Source: Ovis canadensis
Lineage: Eukaryota; Chordata; Mammalia; Artiodactyla; Bovidae
Assembly (NCBI RefSeq): GCF_042477335.2
Contig: NC_091251.1
Coordinates: forward strand, 34,426,501 to 34,490,500
DNA length: 64,000 nt
Direction: 5' to 3'
Shown: in pieces, positions 59,301-64,000 of the stretch
Numbering within the stretch: position 1 is the stretch's first letter
Layout of the letters: each line of letters opens with the position of its first letter
Notes under the pieces: model-generated
The model's input: only the letters and a program-made list of their open reading frames with translations
Database searches by the model: none
What the model was told of the DNA's origin: nothing
Position numbers and translations under genes: made by a program

Positions 59301-59393
59301 CTCAGCATTCAGATGATCTTTTGATGAATTTGTGGGGGAGAAAGTGGTCTCCCCGTCCTACTCCTCCACCATCTTGACTCAGCAGTGACATTT

Positions 59394-59939
59394 GGCCAGG
59401 AACAATTTGGGGGCAACTCAAGTACTAACTAACTTACTAACTAGCTAACTAACTAACTGAAGTCTTTGGCTTCTTGAGTCTTCGAAAGTCATCCTTCCCT
59501 TTGGTGCTTAAGATCACAAGTGCCCAAGCTCAGATCCTGCTACACATCTGAAAGTTCAGCTATGGACTGGTTCCCCACTCATGTAATTCCCAGAGGAATG
59601 CTTACACTTTCCTGCTGGTTCTGGAGTTCTGCTAGGCCATCTTGTGACCAGCTTCTTCAACTGCTCCCGCTTTCCCCATACCTCCTCACCCCAAGTGCAG
59701 ATTAAGGCCCCTCTATTATCTGACAAAGCATATCAGAGACCACTTATAGTACCTATCAAAACTTTGGGAAATGAAGGAATTCTAGTATAGGAAAGAGGGA
59801 GGAAAATCCCATAGAACAAGATACAGGAAGTTATTAGAGTCCACCAGCCACCTACCTACACAGGCTATTTTTTTCTTCTGTACTTTCCTCATCTTATTCT
59901 GCTCTCACCTGGCCATAAACCTATCTTTTGCCATGTAGT
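59394..59939. other. Non-genic interval with (TAAC)n microsatellite
   Basis: An actaac-type microsatellite lies at 59421-59460. No gene recognised. Confidence 0.6.
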
Positions 59940-59951
59940 ACCCTTACCTAT

Positions 59952-60932
59952 GCAGGTCAGGAAGCAGCAGTTAGAACTGGACATGGAACAACAGACTGGT
60001 TCCAAATAGGAAAAGGAGTACGTCAAGGCTGTATATTGTCACCCTGCTTATTTAACTTATATGCAGAGTACATCATGAGAAACGCTGGGCTGGAAGAAAC
60101 ATAAGCTGGAATCAAGATTGCTGGGAGAAATATCAATAACCTCAGATATGCAGATGACACCACCCTTATGGCAGAAAGTGAAGAGGAACTAAAAAGCCTC
60201 TTGATGAAAGTGAAAGAGGAGAGCGAAAAAGTTGGCTTATAGCTCATCATTCAGAAAACGAAGATCATGGCATCCGGTCCCATCACTTCATGGGAAATAG
60301 ATGGGGAAACGGTAGAAACAGTGTCAGATGTTATTTTTTTGGACTCCAAAATCACTGCAGATGGTAACTGCAGCCATGAAATTAAAAGACGCTTACTCCT
60401 TGGAAGAAAAGTTATGACCAACCTAGATAGCATATTCAAAAGCAGAGACATTACTTTGCCGACTAAGGTCCGTCTAGTCAAGGCTATGGTTTTTCCTGTG
60501 GTCATGTATGGATGTGAGAGTTGGACTGTGAAGAAGGCAGAGCGCTGAAGAATTGATGCGTTTGAACTGTGGTGTTAGAGAAGACTCTTGAGAGTCCCTT
60601 GGACTGCAAGGAGATCCAACCAGTCCATTCTGAAGGAGATCAGCCCTGTGATTTCCTTGGAAGGAATGATGCTGAAGCTGAAGCTCCAGTACTTTGTCCA
60701 CTTCATGTGAAGAGTTGACTCATTGGAAAAGACTTTGATGTTGTGAGGGATTGGGGGCAGGAGGAGAAGGGGATGACTGAGGATGAGATGGCTGGATGGC
60801 ATCACTGACTGGATGGATGTGAGTCTGAGTGAACTCCGGGAGATGGTGATGGGCAGGGAGGCCTGGCGTGCTGCGATTCATGGGGTCTCAAAGAGTCGGA
60901 CACGACTGAGCGACTGAAGTGAACTGAACTGA
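59952..60932 (+). mobile_element. Sense BovB fragment, 12-bp TSD
   Basis: gcaggtcaggaagcagcagt to the gaact tail. It holds the RT block with the YADD codons (atatgcagatgacacc, 60145) but has several stops. The TSD acccttacctat is at 59940-59951 and 60933-60944. Confidence 0.9.
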
Positions 60933-60944
60933 ACCCTTACCTAT

Positions 60945-62114
60945 ATCTCTCTCTGTTTCTTTCATCTCTGGGTACAGGATTCTGATCTTTGAGACCCAGG
61001 AAGAAGGTAAAACCCCATTTTAGCCCCATACTCACTTCCCAGGACACATCTTATTCTGCAGAGACAGAACTCATTCCATAATGCAAGCTGTTTCCATGTT
61101 ATGAAGGAGAGTGGTGTAGCTCTGTCTTAAGTCATTGTTTTGGCTTTGCTGCCATAAAGCCATTGAAATGTTTTCCCAAACAAACATACTCTCTTCCCAA
61201 AATTGAATCTGAAAATTGCTGATAATTTTTAAATAAATTATTCTGGCTTTTAGACATTAGATTTTCAAAACTCTGAGGATTCAGTCTCATTAACCCTCCA
61301 GTACACTTTTGTTTCTTTAACTGTGTTTGTACCTTACAGAGAAATTGACAGAGTAGTAAAGCATTTAGGAGGAGATTAATGGTGTCATCTGACGAAGGCC
61401 AGGGGAATCTGTCCCTCCCTTCTGAAGGCTCCAAAAGTGTCTGGGGGTGGGTGTGTCATGCTTTAAGAGAGTCACATCAAAAAATGTACCTGGGAGTGAT
61501 GAGCATTTCAGAATGACACTTTGTTAATTTGCATAAGAAATAGGACTGCTAGACCTATTTCTAGAAAATTCTAGAGAATTCTCTGCTCAGTGCATTCTCT
61601 CCCTTTGCTCCCTTCCTCCTAGTCAGTACCATTCCCTGAGATCTCTTTGCCCCTTTGTAGAAGAAAAGTGTGTTCTTCCCTCTTAGACAGTGGATGTCTA
61701 GTCTGAAGAAATTTTGGGAAGCAAGCAATACTTCAGAAAGACATAAAAATTCCTCCCTGGTCATTCTGCCTGTCAGGCTGCTCACTGGATGAGCCCAGAG
61801 TCATCCAAAAGAGCAGAGGTAGTAGCCACTCCATGGACAAGATTATCCTTCCTGGGACAGAGCCCCTGGGAACAATGAGACAATGGCCATCTTGAGGTGT
61901 GCTCCCCTCCTCTACCGCTAGAGGTATGCCGTGAGCTAGTGAGGAAGGCAAGTCATGGACAGAGTAAAAGGTGAGACGTGGGGGGTGAAGGGGGTGAGGA
62001 GGTGCTATTGCTTGATTACTTACCAAGAACTTAGAAATAAGGGAAATGAATGGTCTTGATCAGTGGTTCTTAACGTTTTACGAGTCACAAACCCATTTGA
62101 GAGTTTGACTCTTC
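60945..62114. other. Non-genic interval
   Basis: Unique sequence, no gene recognised. Minus frames at 61132-61434, 61561-61785 and 61733-62026 have no domain I know. Confidence 0.5.
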
Positions 62115-62119
62115 CCACC

Positions 62120-62668
62120 CCTGCAGCCATTGAAATTAAAAGATGGTTTCTCCTTGGAAGAAAATCTATGACAATCTAGACAGTGTATTAAAAAACAGAG
62201 ACATTACTTTGCTGACAAAGGTCTGTATAGTCAAAGCTATGGTTTTTCCAGTAGTCATGTATGGATGTGAGAGTTGCACCATAAAGAAGGCTGAGCACCG
62301 AAGAATTGATGCTTTTGAACTGTGGTGTTGGAGAAGACTCTTGAGAGTCCCTTGGACTGCAAGGAGATCCAACCAGTCAATCCTAAAGGAAATCAACACT
62401 GTATATTCATTGGAAGGACTGAAGCTGAAGCTCCAATATTTTGGCCAAATGCAAAGAGCCGACTCATTAGAAAAGACTCTGATGCTGGGAAAGATTGAAG
62501 GCAGGAGGAGAAGGGGGCGACAGAGGACATGATGATTGGATGGCATTATCGACTCAGTGGACATGAGTTTGAGCAAACTCCAAGAGATGGTGAAGGACAG
62601 GGAAGCCTGGTGTGCTGCAGTTCATGGGGCTGCAAAGAGTTGGACATGACTGACTGAGAGACTGAACA
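62120..62668 (+). mobile_element. Sense BovB 3' fragment
   Basis: gccattgaaattaaaagatgg to gactgagagactgaac. The 129-codon frame 62143-62532 is RT C-terminal ([20 protein letters not shown]) with small deletions. Confidence 0.85.
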
Positions 62669-64000
62669 ACCCCCACCCTAATCTACATAGGCACACTATT
62701 TTGCATACAATATAAGGGTTTTCCCAGAATACCCTGAAGTTCATCTGTGGACCTTTCTCCCTAGACTATGAACTCCCGGAGGGCAAGGACTGGGCTTCTG
62801 TGCTGAAGTGTGTCGTGTGCCTACCCAAAGTGCCTGAGATAAAGGAAGTGCTGATAAATATTTGTTGAGAGCTAAAAGGCAGAAGCAAACCTGTATTTGC
62901 TTGACAGAAGCCAGGCCACGGTGTGCAAATGCCAGTGGCATCAGTGCCATGAGGGGCTTTGATAGTGACAGCCCTGTCACTGTTCTGGACCTGACGGTGT
63001 GTGAGCTCTTCACCCTTCTGACCCTCTGGTCCTGACCTAGGGTGCAGACCTAGACATGTAGGTCAGTGGTGGTCTGAGGAAGAGATGAGAAGTGACATTT
63101 TGAGGATTCTCACACTGCTACCTGGTTTTTGCAATAGCATGATATCAACTTATTCTAAATGCTTCACTAAAGTCATCATTCAGCTGCATTTACTGAGCTT
63201 GATGAATGCTGAGGACTGAAAGACCATAACAGCTGGTCTGGGTCACTTAAAAGTCCTCTGCCACTGCTAGAGAGGCAATAAGAGGGACCATTATTATCAC
63301 TGCCATTTTTAGAAACTCCTATATCACTGACACCCTGTGAGCCATGCTGAACACAGTCACGCGCTCGTAATTGGCTCAGGGGTAAGTTCTATAAGTTCAG
63401 GAAGGGATGGGACTCCATAGTAAAGAGAACTGAGTCCCAAATATCAGAAGCTTAATTGAAAAGAGTCTATCAATTTGGAAGTCCACAAATTCATATTCTC
63501 CCAAAGTCCTGCCAGAATGACAGATTCACAGTGAACTGAAGGTTTGGTGCTGAGCACAGCCCACCATTCACACACCATCTCCCCTGGTGGTGAGCTCCCT
63601 GTGAGGGAGGCCAGAGTCGTTCCCTGAGAGTTATCCTTAGTCTGGGGCCACCTGTGTTTATCAGATCTATTTTTATGTCCTTGAATCAAAAATGAATCCC
63701 TTTGAACCCCTGGGAAGGCCCTTATTTTATATGCAGCTTTGCATATGCAAAGAGATACAAGGGGGCGCTTCTTACCTCTATTTGCTACAGAATTCAAGGC
63801 ACTAATTAACAATAGATGCTAGGGGTTTGAACTCAGGAAGTGTGCCGGTAGGTAGATAGATGCTATTTGCTTTTCCCAGATGCACTGAAACCCCAACTCT
63901 AGCCCAGCTGAAATATGCTGCTGGTCTAGCTTAATAATAGACAGTTGCCATATTTTATTTTTTAAATAAGTTTTATTTGGGCCATTTAAGAAGTATTTAA
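62669..64000. other. Non-genic interval to window end
   Basis: Unique sequence. A weak reversed MIR-like stretch lies at 62760-62880 (agataaaggaagtgctgataaatatttgttgag). No gene recognised. Confidence 0.5.

Larger units (their letters stand above)
54362..59385 (-). mobile_element. Long antisense BovB LINE with 5' extension, TSD-flanked
   Basis: Minus-strand order: a segment of about 1.4 kb (59385 to about 57960) opening with gagtcaagatggtggaggag, then the BovB body, ending in the family 3' tail at 54362. The body has endonuclease text (57353-57129, VYAPTSNAEEAEQFYEDL), RT entry (55847-55488, IPIPKKGSAKECSDYRTIAL) and RT C-terminal pieces (55412-55227, 54971-54708). The 8-bp TSD tgacattt is at 54354-54361 and 59386-59393. 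Stops and frameshifts make it non-coding. Two tandem Bov-tA copies (56013-56320) and a local palindrome interrupt it. Confidence 0.8.

Noticed and set aside
1-64000. CRISPR array, operons, phage or bacterial mobile elements
   Set aside because: Nothing of the kind; the whole window has vertebrate repeat and gene structure.

Overview
This window is ruminant (bovid) nuclear DNA. The clearest marker is the density of BovB (RTE-type) LINE copies, Bov-tA/BovA2 tRNA-derived SINEs with (CAG)n tails, CHR-type SINEs and L1_BT-type LINEs. It contains two protein-coding genes I would defend, a pair of intact single-exon olfactory receptor (OR) ORFs on the minus strand (9574-10548 and 28019-28993). One further long host-derived frame is the envelope of a decayed class I (gammaretrovirus-type) endogenous retrovirus at about 41.7-45.3 kb. 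The species cannot be fixed from sequence alone.

Layout. 1-0.5 kb is BovB antisense; 1.27-1.9 kb is an old MLT1-type LTR. 1.93-10.59 kb (unit A) and 13.52-29.03 kb (unit B) are two copies of one tandem segmental duplication, each ending in an OR gene. The ancestral unit already held an antisense BovB, a Bov-tA SINE, an ancient antisense L1, a MIR and the OR gene. Unit A later gained two sense BovB fragments, two SINEs, an antisense BovB fragment and a 5'-truncated L1. Unit B gained an 8.6-kb antisense L1 that itself carries BovB and SINE insertions, a 1-kb sense BovB and a SINE. Empty sites and target-site duplications visible in the partner copy give the order of events.

29-41.7 kb is gene-free: unique sequence, SINEs and old L1 fragments. 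41.7-45.3 kb is the 3' half of a provirus on the minus strand (RNase H end, integrase, env, one LTR). 45.3-54.3 kb is L1 fragments, a solo LTR, SINEs and a BovB fragment. 54.36-59.39 kb is one long, 8-bp TSD-flanked antisense BovB carrying an extra 5' segment of about 1.4 kb that starts like an L1. Two sense BovB fragments follow (59.95-60.93 and 62.12-62.67 kb), with unique DNA to the end.

The two ORs are about 93% identical (21 differences by my manual count). They differ at family-conserved positions: the proximal copy lacks the extracellular-loop-2 cysteine and a TM6 tyrosine. Their upstream sequences diverge exactly at an apparent splice acceptor. I found no CRISPR, operon-type or otherwise undescribed defence or metabolic system. 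The best leads are the OR pair, the long composite BovB, an in-frame L1-ORF1/BovB-RT fusion frame, and the long open env frame. Repeat names and boundaries come from pattern recognition without a library search.
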